64,000 nucleotides of DNA from an uncultured Bacteroides sp. (GCA_949294185.1 CASFGA010000006.1:1-64000); one strand, 5' to 3'. Positions 7,988-18,323 are shown, counted from the first letter of the stretch. The notes: generated from the letters alone by a model not told the origin. Program-made: numbers and translations.

Positions 7988-10177
7988 TCAGCGGATGAAC
8001 AGCAGCTCCCGATATTTTGGCAGTGTCCACATCTGGTCGTCGACGATAAGCTCCAGCTTGTCGATATGGTATCGGATCTGCTCGAGCATCGGTGCGATGG
8101 TGTCGTGATAGGCAATCGCCTTTTCGCGCTCGGCGGCAATCCGGTTGGCTACCTTGCGTGCTTCCACCATCGTGTCTACATGCTCCTTGATGTAGCTCGT
8201 GTGTTCGGCGATTTTGCGTATGATGGCCACGTTTTCGGCCGCGAGCCTGCCGGTCTCTTCCTCGCCGAAAATGCCGCGCATCTTGTATACATTGTCGATA
8301 AGCTTGGTCTGATACTCGATGGCGACGGGGACAATGTGGTTCATCACAAGGTCGCCCAGCACGCGGGCCTCTATCTGGATTTTCTTTGTATAGGTCTCCC
8401 ACTTCACTTCATTGCGGGCCTCCAGCTCCTTGCGCGTCATCACGCCGGTCGATTCAAACATCCGGATGCTCTCCGGCGCAAGATAACGGTCGAAGATGAG
8501 CGGGCAACTGGTCTCGCAGTCCAGTCCGCGGCGTGCGGCCTCCGCCTTCCACTCGTCGCTGTATCCGTTCCCGTCGAAGCGAATCGGCTTGCATTCCTTG
8601 ATATACTTGCGGATAACCTGGATGAGGGCGGAGATCTTCGGTTCTCCCTGCTCGATGAGCGCATCCACTTCGCCCTTGAAGATGACGAGCTGTTCGGCAA
8701 CGGCGGCGTTGAGGGCTATCATGGCGCTGGCGCAGTTGGCTTCCGAACCCACGGCGCGAAACTCGAAACGGTTTCCCGTAAAGGCGAAAGGCGAGGTGCG
8801 GTTGCGGTCAGTGTTGTCGATGAGCAGTTCCGGAATCTGCGGAATGTCGAGCTTCATGCCGTGTTTGCCGCCTAAGGAAATCAGTTCGTCGGTGGAGCTG
8901 TCCTCCATGTGGTCGAGCACCTTGCTCAGCTGGTTGCCCAAAAACGAAGAGATGATGGCGGGAGGCGCCTCGTTGGCTCCCAACCGATGGGCGTTTGTCG
9001 CGCTCATGATGGACGCCTTGAGCAGTCCGTTGTGTCGGTATACCGCCATCAGCGTGTTGACTACAAAGGTGATGAAGCGCAGATTCTCTTCACCGGTCTT
9101 TCCCGGGGCCATGAGCAAAACGCCGGTGTCTGTGCCGAGCGACCAGTTGTTGTGCTTTCCCGAGCCGTTTACGCCCTTGAAGGGCTTTTCGTGGAGCAGG
9201 ACACGGAATCCGTGCGCACGCGCCACTTTCCGCATCAGCGACATGATAAGCATGTTATGGTCTACAGCCAAGTTGCATTCCTCGAAGATGGGAGCCAGCT
9301 CGAACTGGTTCGGAGCGACCTCATTGTGGCGGGTCTTTACCGGGATGCCCAGTTCAAGCGCCTGGATTTCCAAGTCCTTCATGAAGGCGGCTACGCGCGT
9401 GGGGATGGCTCCGAAGTAGTGATCCTCGAGTTGCTGGTTTTTCGAAGCTTCGTGTCCCATAAGCGTACGGCCGGTAAGCAGCAGGTCGGGGCGGGCAGCA
9501 TACAGTCCTTCGTCCACCAGGAAATATTCCTGTTCCCATCCCAAATAGGCCATCACCTTCTTTACTTGCGGGTCGAAGTAGTGACAGACATCGACCGCCG
9601 CCTTGTTGACCGCACTCAACGCCTTCAGCAACGGGGCCTTGTAGTCGAGCGACTCGCCCGTATAGGCGATGAATACGGTCGGAATGCACAGCGTGTCATC
9701 AATCACGAACACGGGTGACGAGGGATCCCACGCCGAATAACCGCGCGCCTCGAACGTATTGCGGATGCCGCCGTTGGGAAACGAGGACGCGTCCGGCTCC
9801 TGCTGCACAAGCAACTTTCCGGAGAACTCTTCAAGCATTCCGCCCTTCCCGTCGTGCTCCACGAAAGCATCGTGCTTTTCCGCCGTTCCCTCGGTGAGCG
9901 GCTGGAACCAATGGGTGTAATGGGTGGCTCCCATCTCCATCGCCCACCGCTTCATGCCTTCGGCCACCTGGTCGGCTATATTGCGGTCGAGGGCCGCACC
10001 GTGGTCCATCGCGTCGGTGAGGCGGGCATATACCGCCGACGGCAGGTAACGGAACATCTTTTCACGGTTGAACACATACTTGCCGAAATATTCGCTCGGC
10101 CGTTTCGCAGGCACGGCCACCTCGTGCGGCCTTGCCTGAAACGCTTTTTCTACTACTCTGAATCTCAGTGTTGTCAT
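7988..10177 (-). CDS. glnN: Glutamine synthetase type III
   Basis: This 729-residue GSIII enzyme makes glutamine from glutamate, ammonia and ATP in the cytoplasm. The length is typical of GSIII and far longer than GSI or GSII. Family stretches include AVPAKRPSEYFGKYVFNREK, THYTHWFQPLTEGTAEKHDA, FIAYTGESLDYKAPLLKAL, TRHNEVAPNQFELAPIFEEC, GSGKHNNWSLGTDTGVLLM and NRTSPFAFTGNRFEFRAVGS. I chose the ATG at 10177 (MTTLRFRVVEKAF). The frame is open further upstream but enters amtB. It is the last gene of a unit with an outer-membrane barrel, PII and AmtB, so ammonium uptake, sensing and fixation are encoded together. Regulation by nitrogen status through PII is an inference from this order. Confidence 0.97.
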   Translation of the reverse strand: MTTLRFRVVEKAFQARPHEVAVPAKRPSEYFGKYVFNREKMFRYLPSAVYARLTDAMDHGAALDRNIADQVAEGMKRWAMEMGATHYTHWFQPLTEGTAEKHDAFVEHDGKGGMLEEFSGKLLVQQEPDASSFPNGGIRNTFEARGYSAWDPSSPVFVIDDTLCIPTVFIAYTGESLDYKAPLLKALSAVNKAAVDVCHYFDPQVKKVMAYLGWEQEYFLVDEGLYAARPDLLLTGRTLMGHEASKNQQLEDHYFGAIPTRVAAFMKDLEIQALELGIPVKTRHNEVAPNQFELAPIFEECNLAVDHNMLIMSLMRKVARAHGFRVLLHEKPFKGVNGSGKHNNWSLGTDTGVLLMAPGKTGEENLRFITFVVNTLMAVYRHNGLLKASIMSATNAHRLGANEAPPAIISSFLGNQLSKVLDHMEDSSTDELISLGGKHGMKLDIPQIPELLIDNTDRNRTSPFAFTGNRFEFRAVGSEANCASAMIALNAAVAEQLVIFKGEVDALIEQGEPKISALIQVIRKYIKECKPIRFDGNGYSDEWKAEAARRGLDCETSCPLIFDRYLAPESIRMFESTGVMTRKELEARNEVKWETYTKKIQIEARVLGDLVMNHIVPVAIEYQTKLIDNVYKMRGIFGEEETGRLAAENVAIIRKIAEHTSYIKEHVDTMVEARKVANRIAAEREKAIAYHDTIAPMLEQIRYHIDKLELIVDDQMWTLPKYRELLFIR

Positions 10178-10224
10178 AATGTCTCTTGATTTTAACTTGT
10201 TGTTTATGGGTTTGATGATATCAA

Positions 10225-11481
10225 TCAATGGTTGTAGGCCGATTCTCCGTGCTCGTAGATATCGAGTCCTTCCTCTTCCACCCGCCTGTCGACGCGGATT
10301 CCTACCAGTCGGTCTGTTATCTTGAACAGGACAAATGTCATGACTGCGCTGAAGGCAATGGAGATGGCCGTCGTCAGAATCTGTATCCACAGCTGATGCC
10401 AGTCGCCGTAGAGTGCTCCTTCCACACCGCCTTCTCCTGAAATAAACTGCGTGGCAAATACACCCGTCAGAACTGACCCGATGATTCCTCCCACGCCATG
10501 AACACCAAAGGCATCGAGCGTGTCGTCATACCCGAAGTGGGGCTTGATGACGGCCACCATATAGAAGCACACGATGGAGGTAATCATGCCGATGAAGAAC
10601 GCTCCCAACAGGTCGACCGTCCCTGCGGCCGGAGTAATGGCGACCAGTCCGGCCACCGCGCCGGTGCATGTTCCTACCGTAGTGGGCTTTTTGTTATGAA
10701 TCCAGTCGATGGCCATCCAGGTAAGAGCCGCTACGCAGGTAGCCAGATGTGTCACCAGAAAGGCGTTGGCGGCGATTCCGTCGGCACAAAGTCCGCTTCC
10801 GGCATTGAAGCCGAACCATCCCAGCCATAAGAACGCCGTTCCCATGAAGACGAAAGTCACGTTGTGCGGAGTCATCGGGTGACGCGACCTGTAGTCACTC
10901 CGTTTTCCCACCATAAGCGCCATGACCAGGGCCGAGATGCCGGCGTTGATATGCACCACCGTACCGCCCGCGAAGTCTATCGCACCCATCTTTTGCAGGA
11001 ATCCGCCTCCCCATACCCAATGAGCCATCGGCATGTATACCAGTATGCTCCACAGGACGGTAAACAGCATAAATCCGGAAAACTTTACACGTTCGGCGAA
11101 CGCGCCCAGTATCAAAGCCGGAGTAATGACGGCAAACATGCACTGAAAGAGCACGAATATCAGTTCGGGGATATTGCCCGCGGCGAGCGACTGCGTGGTG
11201 ATACCCCGGAGAAACACTTTGTCGAATCCTCCGATGACAGCTCCCCACGCGCTTCCGCTCTCGGCAAGTCCGGTGCCGAACACGAAGCTGTATCCGAAGG
11301 CTATCCACAAAACGCTGACGGCGCATACGATAAGCAAGGTCTGCATCACGATGCTCAAAACGTTCTTCTGGCGCACCAGTCCGCCATAGAACAGGGCAAT
11401 GCCCGGAATGCTCATCAATAAAACGAGTATGGTAGCGACAATCACCCATGCGGTGTTGCCGGTGTCAAGTATTGTATCCAT
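10225..11481 (-). CDS. amtB: Ammonium transporter
   Basis: This Amt/Rh family inner-membrane channel has 418 residues and about 11 predicted membrane helices. Clear family stretches are MSIPGIALFYGGLVRQKNVL, AHWVWGGGFLQKMGAIDFAG with GTVVHINAGISALV (pore His region), LWLGWFGFNAGSGLCADGIA and DDTLDAFGVHGVGGIIGSVL (second pore His). There is no separate cleavable signal. It lies 35 bases after the PII gene and 47 before glnN on the same strand. In this family PII binds the cytoplasmic face and closes the pore when nitrogen is ample. The C-terminal tail (about 25 residues) holds RVDRRVEEEGLDIYEHGESA, as expected for PII-regulated Amt proteins. Confidence 0.97.
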   Translation of the reverse strand: MDTILDTGNTAWVIVATILVLLMSIPGIALFYGGLVRQKNVLSIVMQTLLIVCAVSVLWIAFGYSFVFGTGLAESGSAWGAVIGGFDKVFLRGITTQSLAAGNIPELIFVLFQCMFAVITPALILGAFAERVKFSGFMLFTVLWSILVYMPMAHWVWGGGFLQKMGAIDFAGGTVVHINAGISALVMALMVGKRSDYRSRHPMTPHNVTFVFMGTAFLWLGWFGFNAGSGLCADGIAANAFLVTHLATCVAALTWMAIDWIHNKKPTTVGTCTGAVAGLVAITPAAGTVDLLGAFFIGMITSIVCFYMVAVIKPHFGYDDTLDAFGVHGVGGIIGSVLTGVFATQFISGEGGVEGALYGDWHQLWIQILTTAISIAFSAVMTFVLFKITDRLVGIRVDRRVEEEGLDIYEHGESAYNH

Positions 11482-11516
11482 GATAATCGAGTTTTAGCGT
11501 TATAGTTTGTGTCTGT

Positions 11517-11873
11517 TTATTTCTCTTGCTCGGCGTTGTATAGGGAGATGTCCCCCCGTTCCCCCGTGCGGATGCGGACAGAGTCCTCAACCGGGAGGAT
11601 GAATATCCTGCCATCGCCGATTTCTCCCGTGCGCGCGGCGTTCATTACTGCCTGCACTGTCTTTTCTACATTCTTGTCGCGCACCACGATGGATACCATG
11701 ATACGTTCGATTGAACTTGTGTCATACACCATTCCACGGTATATGCGTCCCTGTCGGGTCTTGCCCACACCCCTGATGTCATAGTACGAAAACCATTCGA
11801 TGTCGGCAGCAAGCAACGCTTCCTTTACATCATCGAAACGGCTTCGACGGATGATTGCTTCGATTTTCTTCAT
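11517..11873 (-). CDS. glnK: P-II family nitrogen regulatory protein
   Basis: The 118-residue PII signal protein is trimeric in this family and binds ATP/ADP and 2-oxoglutarate. It has the N terminus MKKIEAIIRRSRFDDVKEAL, a T-loop segment (IRGVGKTRQGRIYRGMVYDT, with a Tyr before RG where uridylylation occurs in proteobacteria) and the C-terminal signature TGEIGDGRIFILPVEDSVRI. Its place beside amtB marks it as a GlnK type. Whether the Tyr is modified in Bacteroidota is not settled by sequence. Confidence 0.95.
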   Translation of the reverse strand: MKKIEAIIRRSRFDDVKEALLAADIEWFSYYDIRGVGKTRQGRIYRGMVYDTSSIERIMVSIVVRDKNVEKTVQAVMNAARTGEIGDGRIFILPVEDSVRIRTGERGDISLYNAEQEK

Positions 11874-11972
11874 ACTGCTTTTATTTTAGTGTGTTTAGTT
11901 GTTGTGAAATGTTATCCTGTAGTCTTTTTACCTTTTGTCAAAAACCAGTTCCTGCCTTGTCTGCATATTTTC

Positions 11973-12680
11973 TTAAAGCGTCAGTCCGAATACGAAGTAG
12001 GCTCCTTCGGTCGCCGGATTCCAGATGGCGCGGGCGAAGAGCGGCAGGGAAAAGCGCCGGGTGACGGGAATCGTCCGGGATGCCGTCAGTGCAACCTGGC
12101 TTACCTCGAATCCGCCTGCGCCTCCGTTATAGAAGGAAGTGGCCCAGGGCGTGGCCCCCACTGCCGCTGTCCAGTTGATACCGCCCAGACGGAACGGCGC
12201 TTCCAGATTTATGAACGATGAATACGCCCGTTTCCCGCTGCGGTTCACTCCGTCGTTTCCCGCGAAGTTCGTATACCAGTCTATCGCCACGACGCCGAAG
12301 TCATAGCCCACCTGTGCCTCGAACACGTGGGAAGTGTTACGCGCCCCGTAGTGGAAATACCCCGGGCCGTTGTCAAACCAGTAGTCCGTTACCGATACGC
12401 TGAATCCTTTGTATTCATATCCCAGCGTAAGGTCAAGCTCTTTCGTGTCTTTGCTTTCGAATCCCACCGAGCCCCATGCGGACAGCGACAGTCCTTTATA
12501 GGCAATCCCTGCCGACGGCTGCACGCTGATGCCGCCCAAGTCCTGTCCGCGCCAGATGTATCCGCTGACCAAATCCGCTCCGGCATGGGCTTCTACGCCG
12601 GTTTGTGCCGACAGTCCGGAGGCGGTTGATACCGCCATTGCCGCGAACAGAGCTTTCATAAAAGAAATGTTTGTTTTCAT
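11973..12680 (-). CDS. Outer-membrane beta-barrel protein of the nitrogen assimilation unit
   Basis: The protein has 235 residues. A signal peptide (MKTNISFMKALFAAMAVSTA, cleavage after SGLSA) is followed by alternating hydrophobic/polar strands (VEAHAGADLVSGYIWRGQDL, ELDLTLGYEYKGFSVSVTDY, GFEVSQVALTASRTIPV) and a terminal aromatic-type strand GAYFVFGLTL, as expected of a 10-14-strand barrel. The SGYIWRGQ segment recalls TorF-type putative porins. It is the first gene before PII, amtB and glnN, so passage of ammonium or another small nitrogen compound across the outer membrane is a fair inference. No experimental role is known to me. Confidence 0.75.
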   Translation of the reverse strand: MKTNISFMKALFAAMAVSTASGLSAQTGVEAHAGADLVSGYIWRGQDLGGISVQPSAGIAYKGLSLSAWGSVGFESKDTKELDLTLGYEYKGFSVSVTDYWFDNGPGYFHYGARNTSHVFEAQVGYDFGVVAIDWYTNFAGNDGVNRSGKRAYSSFINLEAPFRLGGINWTAAVGATPWATSFYNGGAGGFEVSQVALTASRTIPVTRRFSLPLFARAIWNPATEGAYFVFGLTL

Positions 12681-12739
12681 AATTAATCGTTTTGTCTGAT
12701 TAAAAATATTATTTGTGTCTTTTTGTTTTATTTTCGATG

Positions 12740-12747
12740 CAAATATA
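12740..12747 (-). promoter_or_regulatory. -7 box of the barrel-PII-amtB-glnN unit
   Basis: The minus strand reads TATATTTG, a full TAnnTTTG match, 60 bases before the barrel protein start. The expected -33 TTG is missing, which would fit a promoter that needs an activator. Confidence 0.55.
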
Positions 12748-13086
12748 TAGCGTATTATCTTTATATGCGGAAAATTTTTGATATAATGTCAAATTATATT
12801 TTGTATGTTTGATTTTGTCGCCGTCGCGCGTTGAAATGTAATAGATGTAATCAATATATCCGTATATAATAACAATCTGTAAGTTTTTTGTTTTTGGAAA
12901 CAGAATTTATGTCAGTATTCTTTTCGATTATGCAGCACAGACAAGGTTGGCCGATGCCGCCTTCTTGTTTTTGTATTGAGGGGGTGGAAGTTTTCTTCCT
13001 TTGTTTGTCTGCATTTCATGCCGGCCAAACGCAGACAGGGCCATAGTCCCGCATTTTTTTGGTCAGTATCCGGTCTGGTTATGGCA

Positions 13087-13130
13087 AGCAAAAACGTGCG
13101 GCATAAGCCGGTCAAGACTTATGCCGCACG
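13087..13130 (-). terminator. Strong terminator of the gltB-gltD-asnB-dapF-dapL operon
   Basis: CGTGCGGCATAAG (13095-13107) pairs perfectly with CTTATGCCGCACG (13118-13130) around a 10-base loop. On the minus strand the stem is followed by GTTTTTGC. It lies 37 bases past the dapL stop. Confidence 0.9.
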
Positions 13131-13166
13131 GATGCGGTCGCCGAATGCGACGGGAAAAATGTCGGT

Positions 13167-14396
13167 TCAGATATGGCGGCGGATGCGCTGCATGGCTTCA
13201 ATGCAGTCTTCCCGTCTGCCGAATGCGGTCAGACGCAGGTATCCTTCCCCGCTCGGACCGAATCCTACACCGGGTGTACCCACGATATTCATATTATAGA
13301 GCATGTGGTCGAAGAATTTCCATGAGCTCATGCCTTCCGGAGCCTTGAGCCAAAGGTAGGGGGCATTGGCTCCTCCGTATACATCGAACCCGCTGTTTTG
13401 CAGTTCCGCCCGCATGATGCGAGCGTTTTCCATGTAATAGTCGATGGTTTCCCTTACCTGACGCTGCCCTTCGGGGCTGTAGACGGCCTCGGCTCCACGC
13501 TGGGTGATGTAGCTTGTCCCGTTGAACTTGGTGCATTGGCGGCGGTTCCACAGCGGATTCAGGGGGATACGCTCTCCGCCGAGGGTGGCGGCGGTAACCT
13601 CTTTCGGTATCACCGTGTAGCCGCAGCGCACTCCCGTAAACCCGGCGGTCTTTGAAAAGCTCCGGATTTCGATGGCAACCTTTTTGGCCCCTTTGATTTC
13701 GTAGATGGAATGAGGGATGCCCGGTTCGCGGATGTATGCTTCATAAGCGGCGTCGAACACGATCAGCGTATCGTTTTTAAGTGCATACTCCACCCATACC
13801 TTGAGCTGCTCGTGCGTAAGGGCCGTGCCTGTCGGATTATTGGGGTAGCAAAGATAGACAAGGTCTACCCGATGGTCGGGGACACTGGGTATGAAATGGT
13901 TTTCTGCCGTGCAGGGCAGATAGGTTACATTGCTCCATGTCCCGTTCGGCTCAAGGACACCCGACCGTCCGCACATGATGTTGCTGTCTACATAGACGGG
14001 ATAGACCGGGTCGGTAACGCCCATGCTGTTGTCCCACCGCAGCAGTTCGCCGATGTTTCCGGTATCGCTTTTGGCTCCGTCGCTGATGAAGACCTCCGAA
14101 GGGCTGAGGCTGATGCCCAACGGGGCGAAGTCATGCTTGATGATTGCCTCTGTCAGAAACTCGTATCCCTGCTCCGGCCCGTATCCGTGAAAGGTGTCCA
14201 TGTCCGCCATCTCGTCTACCGCCTTGTGCATTGCCTCTATGCAGGCAGGCGGAAGCGGGCGGGTCACATCGCCTATGCCCAAGCGTATGAGCGGCTGCTT
14301 GGGATGGGTGACCTTGAAGGCATTGACTTTTTTTGCGATGTCGGAAAACAGATAATTGCCTTGCAGTTTCAGAAAATGTTCGTTTACTAATGCCAT
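13167..14396 (-). CDS. dapL: LL-diaminopimelate aminotransferase
   Basis: This PLP fold-type I aminotransferase has 409 residues. It turns tetrahydrodipicolinate directly into LL-diaminopimelate, so the succinylase or acetylase steps of lysine synthesis are not needed. Diagnostic stretches are [77 protein letters not shown] and [20 protein letters not shown], whose Lys binds PLP. It is the last gene of the glutamate synthase operon, 21 bases after dapF, and uses the glutamate made by GltBD as amino donor. Confidence 0.97.
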   Translation of the reverse strand: MALVNEHFLKLQGNYLFSDIAKKVNAFKVTHPKQPLIRLGIGDVTRPLPPACIEAMHKAVDEMADMDTFHGYGPEQGYEFLTEAIIKHDFAPLGISLSPSEVFISDGAKSDTGNIGELLRWDNSMGVTDPVYPVYVDSNIMCGRSGVLEPNGTWSNVTYLPCTAENHFIPSVPDHRVDLVYLCYPNNPTGTALTHEQLKVWVEYALKNDTLIVFDAAYEAYIREPGIPHSIYEIKGAKKVAIEIRSFSKTAGFTGVRCGYTVIPKEVTAATLGGERIPLNPLWNRRQCTKFNGTSYITQRGAEAVYSPEGQRQVRETIDYYMENARIMRAELQNSGFDVYGGANAPYLWLKAPEGMSSWKFFDHMLYNMNIVGTPGVGFGPSGEGYLRLTAFGRREDCIEAMQRIRRHI

Positions 14397-14417
14397 ATAC
14401 GTTTCGTATGATTAAGT

Positions 14418-15221
14418 TCAGATTTCTATTTCTCCTTCAAAGACCTGGACGGCGGGGCCGGTCATTCTTATATGGCTGTCAGCCTCGTCCCACTGCATCC
14501 GCAGGGTGCCTCCGTCCATTGCGACGGCTGTCTGGCTCTGGCACCGTCCTGTGCGGACGGCGGCCGCAGCCGTGGCGCAAGCTCCCGTTCCGCATGCTTG
14601 GGTTATGCCGGAACCGCGTTCCCATACGCGCATACGGATGTTGCACCGGTCGATGACCTGCGCGAACTCGACATTAACCCGGTCTGGAAACAGGGGATGC
14701 CGCTCTAATTGCGGGCCGACTTCCGGCAGATTGACCTCCGCCACATCGTTGACAAATATCACCAGATGCGGATTGCCCATCGAAACGGCTGTCCCGCTGC
14801 TGTACGGGTATCCGTCTCCCAATGCCACCGGATGGATATCAAGGGGCTTCCCCATGTCTACGGTAACGGATGCCACCCGGTTTTGTCCGTCCAAATGCAA
14901 GGTCAGCACCTTGATGCCGGAAAGCGTGTCGAGCCTGACGGTGGTCTTGTCCGTCAGTCCGTGTTCATACAGGTACTTCCCGATGCAGCGGCAGGCGTTG
15001 CCGCACATCTTTGCCTCCGATCCGTCGGCATTGAAGATGCGCATACTGAAGTCTCCCTTCTCCGAAGCCCCGACAAGCACCAGTCCGTCGCTCCCGATTC
15101 CCGTATGGGGGCGGCTCCAGTCTACGGCCAACTGTTCCGGATTGCTGAGCGGATACTGCATTGCATTAATATAAATGTAGTCGTTTCCCGCTCCATGCAT
15201 TTTGGTGAATCGTACTTTCAT
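14418..15221 (-). CDS. dapF: Diaminopimelate epimerase
   Basis: This cytoplasmic, cofactor-free epimerase of 267 residues turns LL- into meso-diaminopimelate for lysine and peptidoglycan. It opens with [20 protein letters not shown]. The two catalytic Cys are in [16 protein letters not shown] and [32 protein letters not shown] is also conserved. It lies between asnB and dapL with short gaps, so the two DapL/DapF steps are expressed together with glutamate synthase. Confidence 0.97.
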   Translation of the reverse strand: MKVRFTKMHGAGNDYIYINAMQYPLSNPEQLAVDWSRPHTGIGSDGLVLVGASEKGDFSMRIFNADGSEAKMCGNACRCIGKYLYEHGLTDKTTVRLDTLSGIKVLTLHLDGQNRVASVTVDMGKPLDIHPVALGDGYPYSSGTAVSMGNPHLVIFVNDVAEVNLPEVGPQLERHPLFPDRVNVEFAQVIDRCNIRMRVWERGSGITQACGTGACATAAAAVRTGRCQSQTAVAMDGGTLRMQWDEADSHIRMTGPAVQVFEGEIEI

Positions 15222-15235
15222 GACTTTTTCCTTTG

Positions 15236-16933
15236 TTATTTGTGGTAAGCATCCTCGTGAACTCCCGCTACCGCCCGTCCGCTCGGCTCGTTCATGCCTT
15301 CAAACGAAGCATCCCATGCCAGAGCCTCGGCGGTGGAACAGGCTATGCTCGGCACACTCGGCACGCTGAGTGCGGCACTGTCACTGGGAAAATGCTCTTC
15401 GAATATGCTGCGGTAATAATATTCTTCTTTGTTGCGGGGCGTATGGATGGGGAAACGCTCGGCGGCATGCGCCATCTGCTCGTCGCTTACCGCCTGGGCG
15501 GTCATTTCCTTCAGGGTATCAATCCAACTGTAACCTACACCGTCGCTGAACTGCTCTTTCTGTCTCCAGGCAACACCGTACGGAAGCATGTCGGCAAAAG
15601 CTTCCCGCACGATTTTCTTCTCGATGGTCTTGCCCGGACACATCTTCAAACGGGGATCGATGCCCATGGCGACATCGAGAAACTCCTTGTCGAGGAAAGG
15701 CACACGCCCTTCAACGCCCCAGGCAGCAAGCGACTTGTTGGCCCGCAGACAGTCGTATAAATGCAGTTTGGACAGCTTGCGCACCGTTTCACGGTGGAAC
15801 TCTCCGGCATCGGGAGCTTTATGGAAGTAGAGATAGCCGCCGAAAACCTCATCAGCCCCCTCTCCGCTGAGCACCATTTTTATGCCCATGCTCTTGATGA
15901 CACGGGCAAGCAGATACATCGGCGTGGAAGCGCGTACGGTGGTCACATCATAAGTCTCGATGTAATAGATCACATCGCGCAGTGCGTCCAGTCCTTCCTG
16001 GATTGTATAGTTGATTTCGTGATGGACGGTGCCGATATGCTCGGCCACTTCGCGGGCTTTCGCGAGGTCGGGAGCACCCTTCAGACCGATGGCAAAGGAG
16101 TGGAGCTGAGGCCACCAGGCTTCCAACCGGCCGTTTGTCTCGATGCGCCGGGAAGCGTATTTCTTCGCTATGGCAGAAATGACCGAACTGTCGAGTCCGC
16201 CCGACAGCAGTACGCCGTAGGGAACATCGCTCATCAGCTGGCGATGTACGGCCGACTCGAGGGCTTCGCGCAGCTTTCCGGCCGTCTGCTGCTCGGACGG
16301 GCCGGACAAAGAGGCACCGGCTTCCGTGTGCGGCACTTCATCCATCCATTTGCGCCTGTACCAACGCTTCATGATGCCCTCACGACTCCAGTAATAATGT
16401 CCGGGAAGGAAAGGTTCGTAACGCTCGCAAAATCCTTCGAGCGCCTTCAGCTCGCTGGCGCAATACACTTTTCCGTCGCTGTCATACCCTATGTACAGCG
16501 GTATGACCCCGATGGGGTCGCGCGCGATAAGGAACTCGCCGTTCGCTTCATCATAAAGCGCGAAGGCGAAGATGCCGTTCAAGTCTTCCAGGAAGCGGAT
16601 ACCCTTGTCGCGATACAGGGCAAGAATCACTTCGCAGTCGCTTCCCGTCTGAAAAGGATACTGTCCGCTGTAGCGTTTGCGTATGTCACGGTGATTGTAT
16701 ATCTCTCCGTTTACGGCGAGTATCTGCTTGCCGTCCGGTGAGAAGAGCGGTTGCCTTCCGCTTTGCGGGTCGACAATCGAAAGCCGTTCATGGGCAAGGA
16801 CGGCCGATTCGCCGCAGTAAATTCCGCTCCAGTCGGGGCCGCGGTGGCGTATCCTCTTGGCCATTGCCAGCGCCTTGTCGCGCTGCTCTTTCTTTTGTCC
16901 TTTGATATTGAAAATTGCTACTATTCCACACAT
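15236..16933 (-). CDS. asnB: Asparagine synthetase B (glutamine-hydrolysing)
   Basis: The protein has 565 residues. The N-terminal class II glutaminase domain begins [12 protein letters not shown], with Cys2 as nucleophile after Met removal. Conserved [31 protein letters not shown] and [20 protein letters not shown] follow. The C-terminal synthetase domain carries the ATP PP-loop [17 protein letters not shown] and [19 protein letters not shown]. It converts aspartate and glutamine to asparagine with ATP. It lies between gltD and dapF in the same operon and draws on the glutamine pool. Confidence 0.97.
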   Translation of the reverse strand: MCGIVAIFNIKGQKKEQRDKALAMAKRIRHRGPDWSGIYCGESAVLAHERLSIVDPQSGRQPLFSPDGKQILAVNGEIYNHRDIRKRYSGQYPFQTGSDCEVILALYRDKGIRFLEDLNGIFAFALYDEANGEFLIARDPIGVIPLYIGYDSDGKVYCASELKALEGFCERYEPFLPGHYYWSREGIMKRWYRRKWMDEVPHTEAGASLSGPSEQQTAGKLREALESAVHRQLMSDVPYGVLLSGGLDSSVISAIAKKYASRRIETNGRLEAWWPQLHSFAIGLKGAPDLAKAREVAEHIGTVHHEINYTIQEGLDALRDVIYYIETYDVTTVRASTPMYLLARVIKSMGIKMVLSGEGADEVFGGYLYFHKAPDAGEFHRETVRKLSKLHLYDCLRANKSLAAWGVEGRVPFLDKEFLDVAMGIDPRLKMCPGKTIEKKIVREAFADMLPYGVAWRQKEQFSDGVGYSWIDTLKEMTAQAVSDEQMAHAAERFPIHTPRNKEEYYYRSIFEEHFPSDSAALSVPSVPSIACSTAEALAWDASFEGMNEPSGRAVAGVHEDAYHK

Positions 16934-16976
16934 GGTTTGTTCGTATTAAGAAAATGTTTTTACAGGGTTGTCCGTC

Positions 16977-18323
16977 TCATTTGCTGCGGGCAAGGCAGTA
17001 GCGGTCAATGTCTGCCGCCGCCTTTCGTCCGGATGCAATACATTTTACCACCAGACTGGCACCTGAGCCGGCATCGCCCGCCACGAAGACATTGTCGGGC
17101 AGCGGAGGAAGTTCAGGCTTCAAAAATCCCATGGCCAGCAGTACAAGGTCGGCTTTCAACGTTTCTTTCTTTCCGGTCGGCCTCATGGAAGGACGACCGT
17201 TATCTGTCGGAATCCATTCCACTTCTTCCACTTCGACACCGCATACATGTCCTCCCCGCCCGATGAAACGGTTGGAAGTCAGACTCCACCGGCGTGTGCA
17301 TCCCTCTTCGTGGCTGCTGCTTGTCTTCAGCACAAGAGGCCACTGCGGCCAGGGTGTGGCCGGATTGCTTCCGACAGGTGGCTTGGGCATGATTTCAATC
17401 TGTGTCACGCTCAGCGCACCCTGACGGTTGCTCGTCCCGATGCAGTCACTGCCCGTGTCTCCTCCCCCGATAACCAGCACATGCTTGCCTTTGGCGGTGA
17501 TACGCTCTTCTTTGCCGAAGGTTTGCCCGGCAAGTACCCGGTTTTGCTGCGCCAACATCTCCATGGCGAAATGGATTCCCTTCAGTTCGCGTCCCGGAAT
17601 ACGGAGGTCGCGTGCCTGAGGCGTACCGGTACATACGCAGTAAGCGTCGAATCCGTCCGGCAGCCGGGTGAGCTCGACTGCCGTGTTTGTCTTGAAAGTC
17701 ACGCCCTCTTCTTCCATTACATGCAGGCGGCGGTCGATGATGGGCTTGTTAAGCTTGAAGTTCGGTATGCCGAAACGCAGCAGTCCGCCCAGGTATTCCA
17801 GTTTTTCGAAGACTGTAACATTATATCCGCGGCGGTTAAGCTGGTTGGCGGCCGCCAGTCCCGCCGGGCCTGACCCGATGACAGCCACCCGATGCCCGTT
17901 CCGCGGAGTGCGGACAGGCTGTATATATCCTTCGCGGAAAGCGGCTTCGATGATGGCCGCCTCGTTTTCGCGGACGGTGACCGGGGCATCGATGCTGAGC
18001 TTGAGCACACAACTTTTTTCGCACAAGGCCGGACACACGCGCCCGGTAAATTCCGGAAAATCGTTGGTCTGGGCCAAAATCTGGTAAGCCTTTTTCCAGT
18101 TTCCCTTATAAAGCGCGTCCTGAAACTCCGGAGGGCGGTTTCCCAGCGGGCAGGCCCAGTGGCAGAACGGCACTCCGCAGTCCATGCAGCGCGATGCCTG
18201 TAGCTTCCGCTCGCTTGAGTTAAGAGTCTGCTCCACTTCGCTGAAGTCAGTGATTCGGTCGTGTATAGGGCGGTACCCCGCTTCCTGGCGCGGTACGGTT
18301 AAGAATGCTTTAGGATCTCCCAT
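16977..18323 (-). CDS. gltD: Glutamate synthase small subunit
   Basis: The 448-residue NAD(P)H-dependent beta subunit delivers electrons to GltB. Fe-S cysteines are at the N terminus (CMDCGVPFCHWACPLGN, then CPALCEKSCVL). Next come the FAD dinucleotide fold (VAVIGSGPAGLAAANQLNRR) and the NADPH fold (HVLVIGGGDTGSDCIGTSNR). The C terminus has VFVAGDAGSGASLVVKCIAS. It directly follows gltB on the minus strand (84-base gap). The length is a little below the usual 470 or so, but all domains are present. Confidence 0.96.
   Translation of the reverse strand: MGDPKAFLTVPRQEAGYRPIHDRITDFSEVEQTLNSSERKLQASRCMDCGVPFCHWACPLGNRPPEFQDALYKGNWKKAYQILAQTNDFPEFTGRVCPALCEKSCVLKLSIDAPVTVRENEAAIIEAAFREGYIQPVRTPRNGHRVAVIGSGPAGLAAANQLNRRGYNVTVFEKLEYLGGLLRFGIPNFKLNKPIIDRRLHVMEEEGVTFKTNTAVELTRLPDGFDAYCVCTGTPQARDLRIPGRELKGIHFAMEMLAQQNRVLAGQTFGKEERITAKGKHVLVIGGGDTGSDCIGTSNRQGALSVTQIEIMPKPPVGSNPATPWPQWPLVLKTSSSHEEGCTRRWSLTSNRFIGRGGHVCGVEVEEVEWIPTDNGRPSMRPTGKKETLKADLVLLAMGFLKPELPPLPDNVFVAGDAGSGASLVVKCIASGRKAAADIDRYCLARSK

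Larger units (their letters stand above)
12681..13166. other. Intergenic region between two nitrogen units
   Basis: No convincing gene is seen. It contains the promoter for the barrel unit, an AT-rich tract (12760-12890) and the dapL terminator. A 19-base stretch (ATTATATTTTGTATGTTTG, 12793-12811) recurs exactly at 49519-49537. Confidence 0.6.

Noticed and set aside
12912..13115. Minus-strand frame of 67 codons after the barrel promoter
   Set aside because: It includes most of the dapL terminator stem and has a low-complexity basic sequence, so it is not a plausible gene.
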